This document shows positions 24,596 to 38,753 of a DNA stretch of 64,000 nt, piece after piece (the first letter of the stretch is position 1; every line of letters starts with the position of its first letter). Both the position numbers and the translations under genes were made by a program. The DNA is taken from the NCBI GenBank assembly GCA_905331475.1, contig CAJNYU010003046.1:85718-149717 (forward strand), written 5' to 3'. The stretch is from Rotaria socialis. Taxonomy: Eukaryota; Rotifera; Eurotatoria; Philodinida; Philodinidae. Below the pieces are notes generated by a model that was not told the origin of the DNA, did not search any database, and saw only the letters and a list, made by a program, of their open reading frames with translations.

Positions 24596-27500
24596 ATGTC
24601 TTCCGAATCTACAGTGCCAAAACCTATATATTCCCCGAATCGTATACGATTGAAAACAACTGATCAAAATACAACTAACGAACATGAATTATCCTCATCG
24701 GGAGCAAGTGAAGAAAGTCATACTCTATTATCTGAAACTGTAACAACATTAGCGAGTAATGTCTATAATGAATTGGAACGTATTATAAAAAATTTCGGTG
24801 AAAATAGCGTAAAAGATTTAATGCCTGTCATGATATCAACATTAGGTTTGTTATATGAAATTCGATTTGATAAATAAAGCTTGTATATATATATATATAC
24901 ATGTATGTTTCAGAATCACTCGATAGTGCTCTTAATGAACGGGAAGTTAGTAAACTTGAAATTGAATCCTTAAAAGAACAAAACGAACAAGTATTTCAAC
25001 AATATGAACGTGAAAAAGGTTTTCACAAAGAATATCAACAAGTAATTATTCATTTAATAGAAAAAAACGTTCTTTTGTAATTTTCAATTGTTATTTAGCG
25101 TTATCTTCAAGTGGAAGATCATCTTGAAGAAATGAAACGTGAAAATGATGAAAAATTACAAAGTCTTGAATCTATTGTTAAAATATTTGAAATCAAATCA
25201 CGAAATGCAGCTGATCATGTTGCACGTTTAGAAGAAAAAGAAAACGAGACGAAAACAGATTATAAACGATTACATGATCGATATTGTGAAGTAAAAAAAA
25301 TAGCAATGCTATTGTAATTATACATTCGCTGACATATATATATATATGTATCTAGTTATTCAAAGCTCATTGTGATTATATGGAAAGAACGAAAATTTTA
25401 TATGGAACAGATCGAGTAGATCAATTAACTGGATCACAAAATGCTTCAAGGTCTAGGTTAGTATTTTTTTAAATAAGATTTCGATTTGATACGTACTATG
25501 ACTGATAAGATAATTCTTTATTGAGACCAAAAAACAAGCGGTGGATATCGAGGTACTTATCAGCAGCAAAACTGGTTTCTCATTTGAAGACAAGTTTTGA
25601 AGAGGATAGTTTTATTTTGTGAATACTTCTAATTATATCAAAATCGGGTTTTCCAGTAGGTGTTAGATTATTCTCAACGATGACTTACATTGTAAACCTA
25701 TAAAAAAGATGTATCATGTCGTATTCAAATAGTTGCCTGTTTTTCTTTTACAGAGGTAATCTACCATTAGCATCACAACAACAATCACAATTATCAGACA
25801 ATGCAGAATTATCTTCGAATGAACGATTAAATGATGAAACAACTAATATTCGTCCAGATATATCTTTTCAGTAATTTGTTTTTTCTCCAGTGAGTCATCA
25901 ATATCTATTTTGTCATATTAGAAATTCGAAACAACCAACAGTTGGTGCCAATTTTCGTTCTGAACTTGAAGCCTCTGATGGTACACACACTCAAACAGAA
26001 ACTAATACTACTAGTAGTAATGACGCAGCTGTAAATACAGGTATGCATCCTTTTATTTTCCTTTAAACTTCTCTTTCGCCCATTCAAATCCTTCCCTTTG
26101 CTTTGAACCCCAAAAATAAAATCTAAAATTCCGTAAAACAAAACATTCCATATTCAAACTTAGCATTTCATGGTGATTGGGCAGAGAATTGGCCAAATAG
26201 TTGTAAGTAAAATAATTCAATATCTTTTTTTTGGCATAAAGATGAATGATACGCAAGACCATACAAAAACACACCTTAACTTGTATTTGACTAGTGCATG
26301 ATTTATAATACGCATAAATATTTTCAGCTAAATCGGCTAAATCTACATCAACAATATCAATAACAACTTCATCGAAAATGTCTGATGAAATTTCTCTAAG
26401 GGAATTCGCAACAGGTCGGCTAGCTATGTTGTAAAGAAACCTTTCGTGTTGTCGATTTGTTTGCCTAAAATGTGCTCATATTGTAAATCAAAAACCAAAT
26501 TGGTTACGCTGAGATGAGATGAGGAGCAAAACGAAATTTCGCACTTATCCTTTTCGTTAGCTATTAAAAACCAAACTCGAGCTTTTATTATTTAATCTAG
26601 ATTTCGATGATTCTTATATTGAAAATTATAAACGTGGTAAGAGAGAGTCTTTCTGACCAGCCGCAGCAGTAGCATGTATTTGGCACTTTTATTTTCGACT
26701 GGCAATAATTCCAACTACTATATAGCTTTTGTTTTTTCTATTTTCTTAATCCCCAATCAACGCATGAGAGAATAATCAAAATAATACATAATTTAAGTTG
26801 GGTATCTTTTTTTTCATTTCCCGATTTAACTGAACTTTTATGCTGCTTGTGCTTTTGCTTTAGTATTGAATACTATTGTAAATTTTGTCTTTTTTTCCTA
26901 TTCTGATCCAATTCGCATTTTGTTTTGTTTGTGTATTGTCTATGTTGCATGCTATGTAGGACTATTCTCGAAACTGCGAAGTCTCAATATTCTACCGGTG
27001 CCGTTCGATGAACAAGAATTCTTTGTTAATGAAGATGAATTCGAGCAGACAAACAACACTGCAGGTGATCCGAAAGTCTACCAGAAATCAAATTAGTTTG
27101 AGCAAAACAAAAATTTAATTATTTTGCATGTGCACGATGATTGAATTAAAATTTTGTTTTCGAGATCAATTAGTACTCTTTTATAAATATATTTTTTCGT
27201 TGCATAGATATTGCAGTGAGCGATGATGACGATGATATGTCAGCGAATGATGCGTAAGTTAAAAAAAAAAAAGAAAACATTTTATTCGAATGAGATTTTA
27301 ACGTATTGTTTGTTTCCAGGAAAAATGCAGAAGCGTTTTATAAAGAAACACAAAATGAAAATATTGATATATCAGATATAGATTCATCAGCAGATTTATT
27401 TGGTAAGTAAAATGACTTGATTTGACATGCCATCTTTTTTGGTGTTTTTCTAACACTTTTTTCTTGTGTTTTTAATTCGTGCTCAGTACGACAAAGCTTT

Positions 27501-30500
27501 TACGGTGAGAATTTAATGTTGTTCAATGGGATATAGGACGTTCCTTGTTTGTTTCCTTCTTTTTAACTAACGCTTGAATAGGCCTAATACTAATATTATT
27601 GTTTTATTTTTCAATAGTATAAGTTCATTATCATATTGAATTTTTAATGATTTAGGTATGACAAAAGAAGTATCAAATTTAATCAAAGAAAATAATGAAC
27701 TTCTTGAGACCAAGTATGTAGAACTCTGCTAATCATATGAACATACGATACTATCTTTTTTTTGTCAATAGAAATGCATTGAACGTACTTAAAGATGATT
27801 TATTGGCAAAGATTGAAGAATTATCAAAGTAAAAACAAACGATTTAGTTTATTTCTTCAATACAAAATAATTATTTCTAGTGAACAAGAAATGCTTCGAG
27901 AAGAAGTTAGTTCATTACAAACAGTTAAAAATCGATATCAATCAAGGTAAATATAAAAAATATCTAGTTGAGACAATTTTTAATAAGAAATTCAAATTTC
28001 AGAATCACTGAAGTTGAAGAAGAGCTTCGTAAAACACGTGAAGAACTTGAAAAAAAGAAAAAAGAAGAAGAGGTAAGATCAAAGTATATACATATAACTA
28101 TAAGCATGAAGAAGTAACAAGCTTCGAATAAAAATAAGTCTGCATGTATACTTAACATAGTTATGCTCTCTAATAGATTCTTGAGATGTTCTGGGATGTA
28201 AGTTTATTTATAAATGAAATGCCATCATTGATTTTTTTAGCTGCTCTATGCATCATTAGATTTATTTAGCTGATTTTTTTTCTATGTAGTAATTTTTTGT
28301 TTTCTTAATATTTATTATATTATCTCAGGAAGATGTACCGACAGCAGATAGAAAGCGTTTTACACGGGTCGAAATGCAACGCGTTCTACTTGAACGTAAT
28401 CAGTACAAACAACGTTTATTTGAACTTGAAGAAGCCATGCATTGGCAAGATGCTATGCGAGCATCTAAACATGAACAATTGCATCCATCGGCGGGTTTGA
28501 ACGCAATGAATGAAAGCGCATTTGATCATTCGCAAAACAAGAAAAGAACAACATTTTGGAAACTGTGAGTTGTTAAAAGCAAAAAAAGACTTTTGTATCA
28601 TAAGAGAATTTGCGTTGTACCCATCATCGTGAAAGAAAACGATTCTATCTATCCGCTCGGTACATTTTTCATTCTATTATATATCTACTAATCTATGCAT
28701 GAAATGGCCGAGCTTATGACATGGAAAAGAAACAATAGACACCTATATTTTTCCTTACAGAAAATTTCGTTGAAGAGCAACGGTACTCAAACCAAAATAC
28801 GTTATCAGCAAATAGTACAAGAAAATCCTTCTAGAAGCTCATCAAAATCTTTGTGGCGTATGTTTAGTAATGACTGGCTACCCACAAATATTTTAAGCTC
28901 ACATGCTGGTGGTATACAGAATGATTTACGAGAGGGTACAACGCAAGTTTCTGAGTTGTAAGAATAAAAACGATCACGAAAGAGAGTTTTATTCGAATAA
29001 ACAGATTTGTATTGATTTTATTTTTTCTATTCAATCTTTTAGTTTTTCCGGATTATTTGGTACTGGTGTTAGAGAGGTTCCACCTAAACGTACTGCTACA
29101 ACTAATCTATCAACATTGTCTGCAGTTAAACGTAGTTCAACAAACGATCAACTATCACCAGTAGCTCATAAACAAGAAAGTACAACCGAAGAAAATCGCC
29201 CAATGGAACGATCAGTATCCGAAAGGTTTACTTTTGGATTGAATTTTTATCATTAGAAACGTCTTTGTTTTAATTTAGTACATCTATTGCTAGTATACCA
29301 AAACAAACACCAGCAGCACGTCAAAGTAGTTCCATTTTAATTAATGATGATAGTCGTCTTCAAGCATATGGTTGGAGTTTATCATCAAAAAGTCAACTAA
29401 AACTGTCCGAAATCAATGGTAAAGTTCAAGTTAATGTACCTGTTCCAGTTTATTGTCGGCCAATATTTAATACCAATGATACAACACAAGTAATTGATAC
29501 AAATTTTAAAAAAAGAAGAAAGCATGTTCAAGTTCTATTTAACTACATTTAGATTTGGTGGGCCGTTGGTATTGATCTTGATGGTTCATCGCCAATTATT
29601 GATGAAAATTCTACAAGTAACGATCCATCGGTCGATCAATTAAATAAACAATTAATTGAATCGTACCATCAAATGATTGATGAACAATGTTTAAAATTAT
29701 CATCAATCGTTTGGATTGCTGCTAAATCAAATGATACAGCGATGATTACAATTATTGATTCAAATAAAGCAGAGAAAGTTATTGATACATTTACATTAGG
29801 AAATACCGTTGTCTACACCATGGGAAGTGTGCCTGGTAAATAAACAATTTTCTTTTCAGAATTCAATTCTAAATATTTTCCTCTAGGACCAACAAGTAAT
29901 GATTATACATCATTTGAAAATTCATCGTGGACGTTATTTGAAGCTGATACAGCATCTGCTAGTGGTAAAACTCGATCGAAAATAAAAATTCTTTTAAATA
30001 TAAAATAGTTTGTTGTTTAGATGTGAAAATTACACCTTGTACTGTTGCATCACTCTCTGTCGGTGGAAGTAAGATTTTATTCAAAACGAAAAATTCGATA
30101 AATAACTAGAATTTTATTTAAGTTCGTTCAAGTACTTCGGACGCGTTTCCAGTGGAATTAAAAGCACCCGAACAAGTTTTAGCTGATTTAGCACGTCAAC
30201 GTAAGTATTTAATTGATAAACTCTATTTAAATATGTATTTTTAAGTAGAAGATAAGAAATATAAAGAGAATAGAATGCGTTCTGGCTCGAGAACATTTCT
30301 ATCTTGGCCAGGCTTTCCACGTCGAAACGATAGTAATGCTCGCTGAGTTTTGTTTGTTATGCTAATCTGATTGAATTTCCTGTTTTTCTTCTAACCGGAT
30401 TTTAATAAAAACGATTTATTTTTTCATAGCTCCAATTGTCGATAAAACAGCTTGTTCAACGAAATATCCAACTGTTTGGTTAGGATCAGGTGATGGATGG

Positions 30501-32944
30501 TTGTATATTCATTCAGCAATTAGTGAACATAGAAAAACACTTGAAAAAGTTTGGCTTCGACATGCTATTTTCAGTATTGTGTAAGAAATGATTAGAGCAA
30601 AAGAAAAAACCTCTCAACTTATGTTTTGTGTTTAGTCATGTTCGTGGTCGAGTATTTGTTGCACTTGCCAATGAAAAAATTGTTGTATTTCACCGAAATC
30701 TAGGTGAGAAAGAAATATCGATTGGAAAATTTCGAAAAAAATAATTCTTTTTTTGCTTTGTAGATGGAACATGGAATTTAAATAACATTCATTTAATTGT
30801 AACTGGTAAAAGTCGTGAATCAGTACGATGCATGATTGGCGTTGGAGAAACACTTTGGTGTGGCGTAGCTAATCGAGTTTATGTTCTTCATACGCAAACA
30901 TTAGAAGTTCGAGTAAGTTTTGTCTACTGCTCTTATTATTTTTGATTGATTTTTTTTGCTATCAATTAGAAACAATTTGATGTTCATTCTCGTCCGGATC
31001 ATTCAGTTCAACATATGACTTGGTCTGGTGATGGCGTTTGGTTATCTATTCGCTTATCAAGCACTTTACAATTATATCACGCACAAACATATCAACATTT
31101 ACAAGATGTTGATGTTCAACCATATGTTGAAAAAATGATTGGTAAATTTCTGTTTTTTCCTCAGAAACATTTTCTATTCATATGTTCGTTTTTTCAGCAA
31201 CAGAAAAGGCCGGCCTTTATTTTGTTCATATTAGTGCATTAACAATTGCGTGCCGTCGTTTATGGATTGGTACTGGTAATGGTATTATTATTTCTGTTCC
31301 ACTTACTGACAGTAAGTAGAGTTGAAAATAATTTAATTAATCAAGATAAATCATATTGACTGAGATTACTTGAGCGAACAGATAGAGAAAAAGCGAATCA
31401 CTCATGAACCGTTGATAACTCTAAACAAGTATAATAGGATCTCGTCCTATCCTAACCAATGCAAAGGGGCATAATTTAAGCTAGATGTTATCCGAGTTGC
31501 ACTCGTATACAAAGTGCGGTGAGAAGCAAAACTTCGGATCTTCACGAAAGATCTTCAATTCAAAGAAATCTTGAATACTTTTTATGTAGCCATGATGTAA
31601 TTCATCACTCTGAAAACTCTATTTTTACTTAGCGATACATTCTTAGGGATCGATTTCCATTGATCGATTAATTATTTCTATGATTCATTATCTTAAATCA
31701 ACTGTAAATGACTAGACTATAGTGGCTAACATATGTTGATGACGTCATTTTAATTATCTCGAAACAAATTTGTGAGTGAACGGAACTTCAGATTGAAGAT
31801 TCGAAAACAGGTGTAAGCTGTTCGATCTTGATACAACGAAGTTTTTATCATTTTCGGTTCTCGAGATCATCGAGTCACAAAACGACGAAAACAATCCGTA
31901 CGGTCAAGTAAAAAAGGAAAAGAAAAACTCGCGACCGACTACAGAAATGCTTCTGCTTCGCATCGCGTTAATTATCATATTTTCTTTCAGCGAACGATTC
32001 TGTCAGGCTGAAAAATTCGTACGCATTGCCATTAATTAGCGACTGGTGAATTGGAAATAGACATGTTTTAATAACATTCCATAAGACTTCATTTTGTCAT
32101 GAAATAACGCGAAGTCTAGTAAATGAAACGAAGATTCGATCATAACATCTGACTTATATGTTTAGTAAAAGCAAAATAATTAGAAGTACTTATCTCATTT
32201 TGTTTCTTAAACAGAAACGCACTCATAGCTACATGTTGTATGAGATTGCTTTTTCCTCGAGAACTCAATCGTTTCCTATAGGAAATACTCACAAAAGATG
32301 AATATATATGGGTCAGACTAACTAGCGTAATGAACCCATTATATATCCAGGTTATGCAAAAAAAGAAGAACTGAAAAGTATTAAGGTCAATTATCCGTTC
32401 ATGTGCAGCGATGCTTATTTTTCATTGAACTTCTCAGACAGTTTGAAGAGTCCTATCACACCAATCTTGCGCACTTATAAGCTAATTAAATCGTACCTGG
32501 AAAAATAGTCTTGATATTGGCTTTCTTGTTCGTCTAGGTTCAACAACAACAACAACAACGACACCTGGTTCGTCAACAACGAAACCAGGTTCTGTTGTTC
32601 GCGTATATGATCAATCACCGTCGTCGAATTATATTCCATATTGTAGCATGAATAATGCTCAATTATCATTTCATGGTTATCGGGACGCGGTGAAATTTTT
32701 CGTCGCTGTACCCGGTCAACCACCATCGAAATTAGTTCAAGATGAGGAATCATTAAGTTCATCTGTAACTACAAATGCAAATGATGCATCAGCATTAGCT
32801 TTCGGTGATATTCTTGTTGTAAGTGGCGGTGATGGTTATATTGATTTTCGTGTTGGAGATTCAACGGCAGAAAAAATTGACGATGTAAATACTAACAATA
32901 GAAATATATCATATCTTATTGTTTGGCATTTGGGTTCCACTTAA
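24596..32944 (+). CDS. MAPK8IP3: JIP3/JIP4 (MAPK8IP3/SPAG9) scaffold homologue
   Basis: About 30 short exons encode roughly 1,300 residues, close to human JIP3 (1,336). JIP3/4 scaffolds bind kinesin-1, dynein/dynactin and JNK-pathway kinases on transport vesicles. In order: the RH1 domain ([29 protein letters not shown]); a coiled coil with QQYEREKG and [15 protein letters not shown]; a leucine-zipper/RH2 region ([20 protein letters not shown], then [15 protein letters not shown] and [13 protein letters not shown]); a Ser/Thr-rich linker; and a C-terminal WD40-like propeller with [45 protein letters not shown] and [21 protein letters not shown]. The final exon (32538-32944) follows a 1.2 kb intron. 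The start Met at 24596 precedes RH1 by about 40 residues. Exon borders at 25740-27300 and 28700-29000 are less certain. Confidence 0.93.
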
Positions 32945-33412
32945 ATAATGATTTGAATTTATCGCATATATATATATTTTTTTCACCTAGTCAGAGAGAA
33001 AAAAAACTAATGATCGATACTCCTCTGTTTTCCTCGTTGCTTTTTTGTTTTTGTTTACAGTGATGTAACGAAACGCGATAGATTCTGTACTAATATGTAT
33101 TGATAATTAATGTTTACACTTCATATGTCCTGTCCTATTCTATAAAAATTTATTATTTATTCTCGTTATTTCCATTCTGTTTACGCTCTCTATTTTATTT
33201 GTTTTTGAAAAAAAGAAGAAAAAAAAATGAAAGATAACAAAATCTTTTTGTTCGTTTTCTTCATTTTGTTGTTTCGACAGCTTTTAATACATATATATGT
33301 GAATTCTTTTTGTGAAGAAAAAAACAAAACAGAGGAAAAATAGATTTTTTTTTGAAAATATGCTTTACTGTTTTATTTTTTTGAAATTTTTGTATTAGTT
33401 TAACGGGCTGAA

Positions 33413-36157
33413 TTAAGCTGATGAATCAATATTGAGTTGTTCGAGTGCGAGAAGTGTATCAGCCATTTTATCTTTAAGTTCATCTGGTATTAGATGCGGT
33501 CGTAAATTAAGTATTTCACTTATTAATTCGTCAAAGCCATTTTCGATTGATTCAATTAAGATTTCACGAACCATTCGATCGGAACATTTAGGCGATTCAA
33601 TTAGTAATTTCGAACATTCTAGATCTCTTTTATATGTTGTAATCACCAATGGATGTGGATAGTTTTCATTTGACTGTTCAATAGTAGCATTAAATGCAAG
33701 AAGTAGATAGAGAATATTAGCGTGTCCATTAAAACAAGCTAGATGAATAGGATAGCATTCATCATGATTGGGTCGATCTGGCAAGGCACCTTGTCGCAGT
33801 AAATAATCAACTAAGTCATAATCATTTCTTTCTATAGCCATAAGAAGTGGTGTTTCACCCGAATCCGTACATTCATTGATATCAAAATCTCCATATTGGC
33901 AGAGAAGTTCGACGAGTTTGACAGAACATTTATCTGAATAGCAAGCAGCATGTAGAGGATTTGTTCCTAAGGGCATAGAAAAGAAAAACAAGATAGACAT
34001 TGTCTTAGTCTGCAGCCATGGTAAAAAAATTTCTTTTTGAGTAGAAAATCTAATTACCTTGACTTGTTTTCCAATCAATTTTTGCTTTAGCCTCAAGTAA
34101 TAATTGTAGACATTCTACTGAACCGCAATGACAACAAGCGTAAATAGGATTGAATATGACACCATCATCGTTTTGATCTAAAATGATTATTCATTTTGTT
34201 TTTTGCTAACAACAACAACAACAACAACAACAATAAAAAGTAGTTTGCATACCAAATTCATTTATATCAAGGCCAAGTAGAATTATTTTTTCCAGTATTT
34301 CATTATGCCCATAGAAAGCAGCTGCTGTTACATAGGATGGACTTTTTTGATCATCAAGTTTAGCTCCATGATTACATAGAAGAGTGACTATATCCAAATT
34401 ACCCGATTCAATGGCATACATTAGACATGTTTCACCCGTGTTCGATCGTTCATTGATTATTCGTAATGTTGATGTATCATCTTTAGTTTTATGTTCATCG
34501 AGTAAATATTTTACCAATGAATAATTGCCACTTGAACATGCATACATAAATGGAGTGAGACCGTCATGATCAAAAGTATCGATGGATGCACCGTGTGAAT
34601 ACAAATATTTAACTATTTCTAGGCGTTTTTCAAGTTTTTCAATAACAGATTCATTCAATGGAGTAGTTCGACGTGCATTATGTTCACTTAATAAGCCACG
34701 ACAAACGAGATGAACTAGAATATAAAAGTCTCTTTGTTGAAAACTTCTAATGAAAGTTGTTTTTTTTTGTTCCCTTGAAAATATAAAATAAATTTTTCAT
34801 TCCGGAATCTATAAAAACTTTATGACAGGAAGTTCATCAAACATTACTTACATTACAAAAAAATCTCGCTCTCATAAAAGAGAACATTATCTGACATAGG
34901 CCTCTTTTTTCTTTTTTTGATTGATGGTTCGCCTGCTGAGTAACTAATAATAAAGATATATATTTATAGTTTTTTATTTTAGATCTTAATTTTGACATCG
35001 AGATTTTCTTTTTTTTCTAGATTAACTCATGTGGAAAATCGCCTTTTTTATTCATTAATATTTAATATTTAATATCTAATAACAAATTTCCTGTCTAAAA
35101 AGAATAGTAATGAATGTGTATGCATAGCGTTTGATCATTTCCGCGCCCAGGCTAGATTATTATAATTTTGACCTTGATTTGACATATGCATAAAATTGTT
35201 TGTCGCTCATTTTTTTCTTCTATTAAACTTGTTAATAGTATGTATATGTACGGTATACATGATTTAATAACTGTTTATTTATCCCATGAGGTATCCTTAT
35301 CATTCTCTCTAGTTCATCATCTTATAAGGAGAATATCCCTTGATGATAAAATATTAATAAAATAAAAACTTATTTTATTAATAGATAGAACAACCTTGAA
35401 GCGTTTTCTTCTCACCTGGCGAACGTTCATCTTCTTGATTTCCATTGACATTAGCTCCGTGTTCAACTAGAATTTTAACAATTTCAAAATTACCATAAAA
35501 GCATGCTTCTAGAAAAACCAAAATATTTCTTTTGCGTTGTTCTTTCTTCGGGAAATTTAAAATATAGTTACCGCATAATGGTGTATATTGTAAACTATTT
35601 ATTGCATTGACATTTGATTTATATTCGAGTAACGATCGAACAACATCTTCATTAGAAAACTTAGATGCCCAATGTAAAGCTGTATCTTGACGTGATGTGA
35701 CTAGGTTAACATCTGCACCGGATGACAGTAAATATCTCACAGTATCAGCGGTTTCATTAACAAGATTTTCCGGTCCTATACCACAAGCGAAATGTAATGG
35801 AGTAATACCGGAGAGTTGATCATTTTTAACAAATGTACATGTTTGATTTGGATCTGTTTTTCGTTCGTCAAGAAGGTACTGAGCAAGACGTGATAAGGCA
35901 TAACCTGATGCGGCATGTAATGTTGTTAAGTTTGGTATACCACTATAAATAACTTCTCGATCAAGTAATTCTTCGAGAAAATTTAATTCATTTTTTTTAT
36001 ATGCCTGAAGAATAATTTCAGTACATAGGCGCATGTCTTGTGAACGTGAAAGGTCTAATAAATGATTAAGTTCGATATCGAATTGTGTACGATCATCTTG
36101 ATAGAATGTTCGAATCAACAAGTCGAACGAAGAATTATTATTTATGTTGTCAGACAT
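33413..36157 (-). CDS. Ankyrin-repeat protein
   Basis: Exons 36157-35572, 35508-35416, 34714-34253, 34177-34058 and 33966-33413 give 604 residues with closing phases. After an acidic/Asn-rich start (MSDNINNNSS), ankyrin repeats run to about residue 545. Examples are GITPLHFACGIG, DTALHWASKFSNEDVVRSLL, GLTPFMYACSSGNYSLVKYL, ETCLMYAIESGNLDIVTLL, TNPLHAACYSD, ETPLLMAIERNDYDLVDYLL and CYPIHLACFNGHANILYLLL. The last about 60 residues are helical with no motif. There is no membrane segment, so it is probably a cytosolic binding scaffold; no partner can be inferred. It is convergent with JIP, about 470 bp away. A (CAA)n microsatellite sits at 34209-34233 in intron 3. Confidence 0.88.
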
Positions 36158-37132
36158 GTTATTTGTATTTATCTAGAAGTGTAAGGAAAAAAATAATGAT
36201 GAATGAGTACTTAGTTGCGATGGAAGAGGAAAGTTCTTTTTTTTTAGTAATAAAATGATTCTGCTGCTACTCTCTCTCTCTTTCTCTCTGTGTCATACTC
36301 TCTCGTTCCTTATGTCGATAGTTCTTTGCTTTCTCTGCTGCGAAGTGAATATGAATGTGCGTGTGTGTGCACGCAAGTCGTTGCCAAAGAAACTTAACGG
36401 CATCATTAATGACTAAACTCAAAGAATGAATAAAAGTATAGTTGCACTATGTAACTTCGAGTCCTATGTATCTTTTTGCTTCTTAACATATTTTTTTAAA
36501 CAAACATTCGCCAGACTATTTACATTCAATATATATATATATATATATATGTTAGAGGAAATAATCTAGAATAGACAATGTATTTCAATAATAATAATCG
36601 GACTAACGCAGACACTCTACCAATTTCCTATGCAAGTGCGTGACAAACGAAAGAAAAGAGGAAAAAACGCACTGGCTATAGGAAAAGGAGCGCTTGACTC
36701 AATTTGATTACATCAGTGTCTTTTTCTTCTTTGTTCTTTGTTCTTGTAATAAATATTGAAGCAAAGAAAAGAGGAAAAAAAGCCTATGCATATAAATGTG
36801 GAAACATCCGCATGTCCGAATTATAAAACAACGGTCGCCGATTTTTCTATCGTTCCTTTTTACTACATTGAATTCTAGTCTGATGATCTTCTTCTCTTTT
36901 TTTCCTTCTTCTCGCTTTCGCTTTTTTTTCTCATGAGAACATACAAACGATAGTTGATTGGAAATAAAAATGTCTATGGCAACAATGAAATTAGCAAGTC
37001 TAGCATACTAATTTAAATGAATAGATAAATTATTAAATGCCTTTTTCACTATGATACTTTGTTGATTGATTTCAATCTTTATATTCATATCTTTAGATAT
37101 AAAAATAAAAAATTATATATATATATAGATTC
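36158..37132. promoter_or_regulatory. Divergent promoter region with simple repeats
   Basis: Lies between the divergent starts of the ankyrin gene and SLC10A7. Contains a CT-rich tract (about 36270-36290) and (AT)n tracts (about 36530-36550 and 37115-37127). No gene. Promoter function is inferred from position only. Confidence 0.4.
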
Positions 37133-38652
37133 ATGATTGTCTTTAATCGAAAGACACACTTGTCAAAATATTGGTTTCTTTATGGAATATTTTTCTCGGT
37201 TATATTAGCTTTTATTTATCCTGAATTTGGTTCAAAAGAAGGTCATTATTAATAAATATAATAATCTATCACAGATAAAAATAGAACAAAAATAAAAAAG
37301 TTTTGTCATCTAGGTCTATTAAAACCTGAATGGACAATAAAATCATTAGGAACTATCATTATTTTTTTATTGAATGGTTGTTCAATACGAAAAGAGGAAC
37401 TTTACCGAACAGTTCTTCAATATAGAATTCATTTATGCATTCAACTATTTTCATTTCTTATTTGTCCTATTCTATTTACAATATTATCTACAATCTATCG
37501 ATCATTAACATATCAATATCAAATATCTATTGGGTATAATTTTTTCTGTTTTTATCATTTTACATTTGTATTTATTTTCAGAATAAAAGCATTAGGAACG
37601 TTACCATCGCCAGTATCAACTGCTGCTGTTGTTGTTCGAGCGATCGGTGGCAATGAAGTAAACAAAACGGGAAAAGAAAAAGAATAATTTCTATTATTAA
37701 AATATCACTATTGTAGGCGATTGCAATGCTTAATTCAACTATTGGCAGCCTATTAGGAACAATGCTAACGCCCATTCTTCTCTACATGATGGTTCGGTAT
37801 TAAAAAAATTATTTATATATTTTTGTTTTCGTATTTAATATAAACGCGAATGTGCTTTTGTTTTCCCATTGATAGCTCGGTGGAACATTTGTAGGTGCAC
37901 AACATTCGTTTATTCATGTGCTTATATCACTTTCAAGTACGATCTTACTACCGATTTCTATTGGACAATTATTGCGCATCTATTTTCCACTTGCTGTCAA
38001 TCGAATAATGCCATATTCGAATATAATTAATAAGTAATATATCAAAGGATGTGTTGTTTACATCAACATGTGTACCTTATCTTCTAGTTGGATATTACTT
38101 GGAAATATCTATGTGACATTTTGTCAAACATTCAAGCAGCATGGTTCATTAGATTTAACGTTTATCAATTTCATAATTCTTTTTATGACAAGTATGAAAA
38201 AAAAGAAGGCTGATGGAAATATTGTATTTAATTTTGTTTTTTTTTAGTTCTTGTTATACAAATCTTATTAATTGTTGTTCTGTTTTTTGCTTGTCAAAAA
38301 AGTCATGTCCGTCCAAATGATACAATTGCTATTATATTCTGTGGTAGTCAAAAATCATTAACTTCTGGTATGAAATAAAATGAGTATATAATTAAATTAA
38401 TTACTTATTCTATTTTTATATATTATAGGGATGCCTATTTTACAAATGATTTTTCCTGATAATATTTCTATTACTATACCTTTGCTAATCTATCATCCTA
38501 TGCAAATTATTCTAGGAAACTATTTAACTGGAAGATTTCAACGTTGGTTAAAAGATGCGAAACATGAATGGTTTGTACATTGAAATTATGAAATCAAATG
38601 ATAAATTGTTTTTTTCTTTTATAGGCATCACCGAATCAGCGGAAGAGTTTGA
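37133..38652 (+). CDS. SLC10A7: SLC10A7 (sodium/bile-acid cotransporter 7) homologue
   Basis: Eight short exons encode a multi-pass transporter-like protein of the BASS fold, of near full family length (about 320-340 residues). Human SLC10A7 is a Golgi/plasma-membrane protein that affects cellular calcium and glycosaminoglycan synthesis; classic bile-acid transport has not been shown. Landmarks in order: LLKPEWTIKSLGTIIIFL (human PLKPEITVSYIAVATIFF), LGTLPSPVSTAAVVVRAIGG (human [20 protein letters not shown]), NSTIGSLLGTMLTPILL, TIAIIFCGSQKSLTSGMPIL (human [20 protein letters not shown]) and IPLLIYHPMQIILGNYL. It starts at the ATG giving MIVFNRKTHLSKYW and stops at TGA in the last exon. The next gene begins 101 bp downstream on the same strand. 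Confidence 0.93.
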
Positions 38653-38753
38653 TTAGGCTTATTGTTGTTTCGTTTTTTTAGTTAATGTTTTTGAAAGAAA
38701 AAAAAATTTGAATCTTGTTGTGGTATATTTTTCAGATAGCTATTAAAAAGAAA
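38653..38753 (+). promoter_or_regulatory. Short intergenic gap with 3' splice-site-like sequence
   Basis: The 101 bp between the SLC10A7 stop and the UBE2A start contain TATTTTTCAG at about 38726-38735, 19 bp before the UBE2A ATG. No AATAAA is visible in the gap. The acceptor could serve a 5'-UTR intron or spliced-leader addition. Confidence 0.5.
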
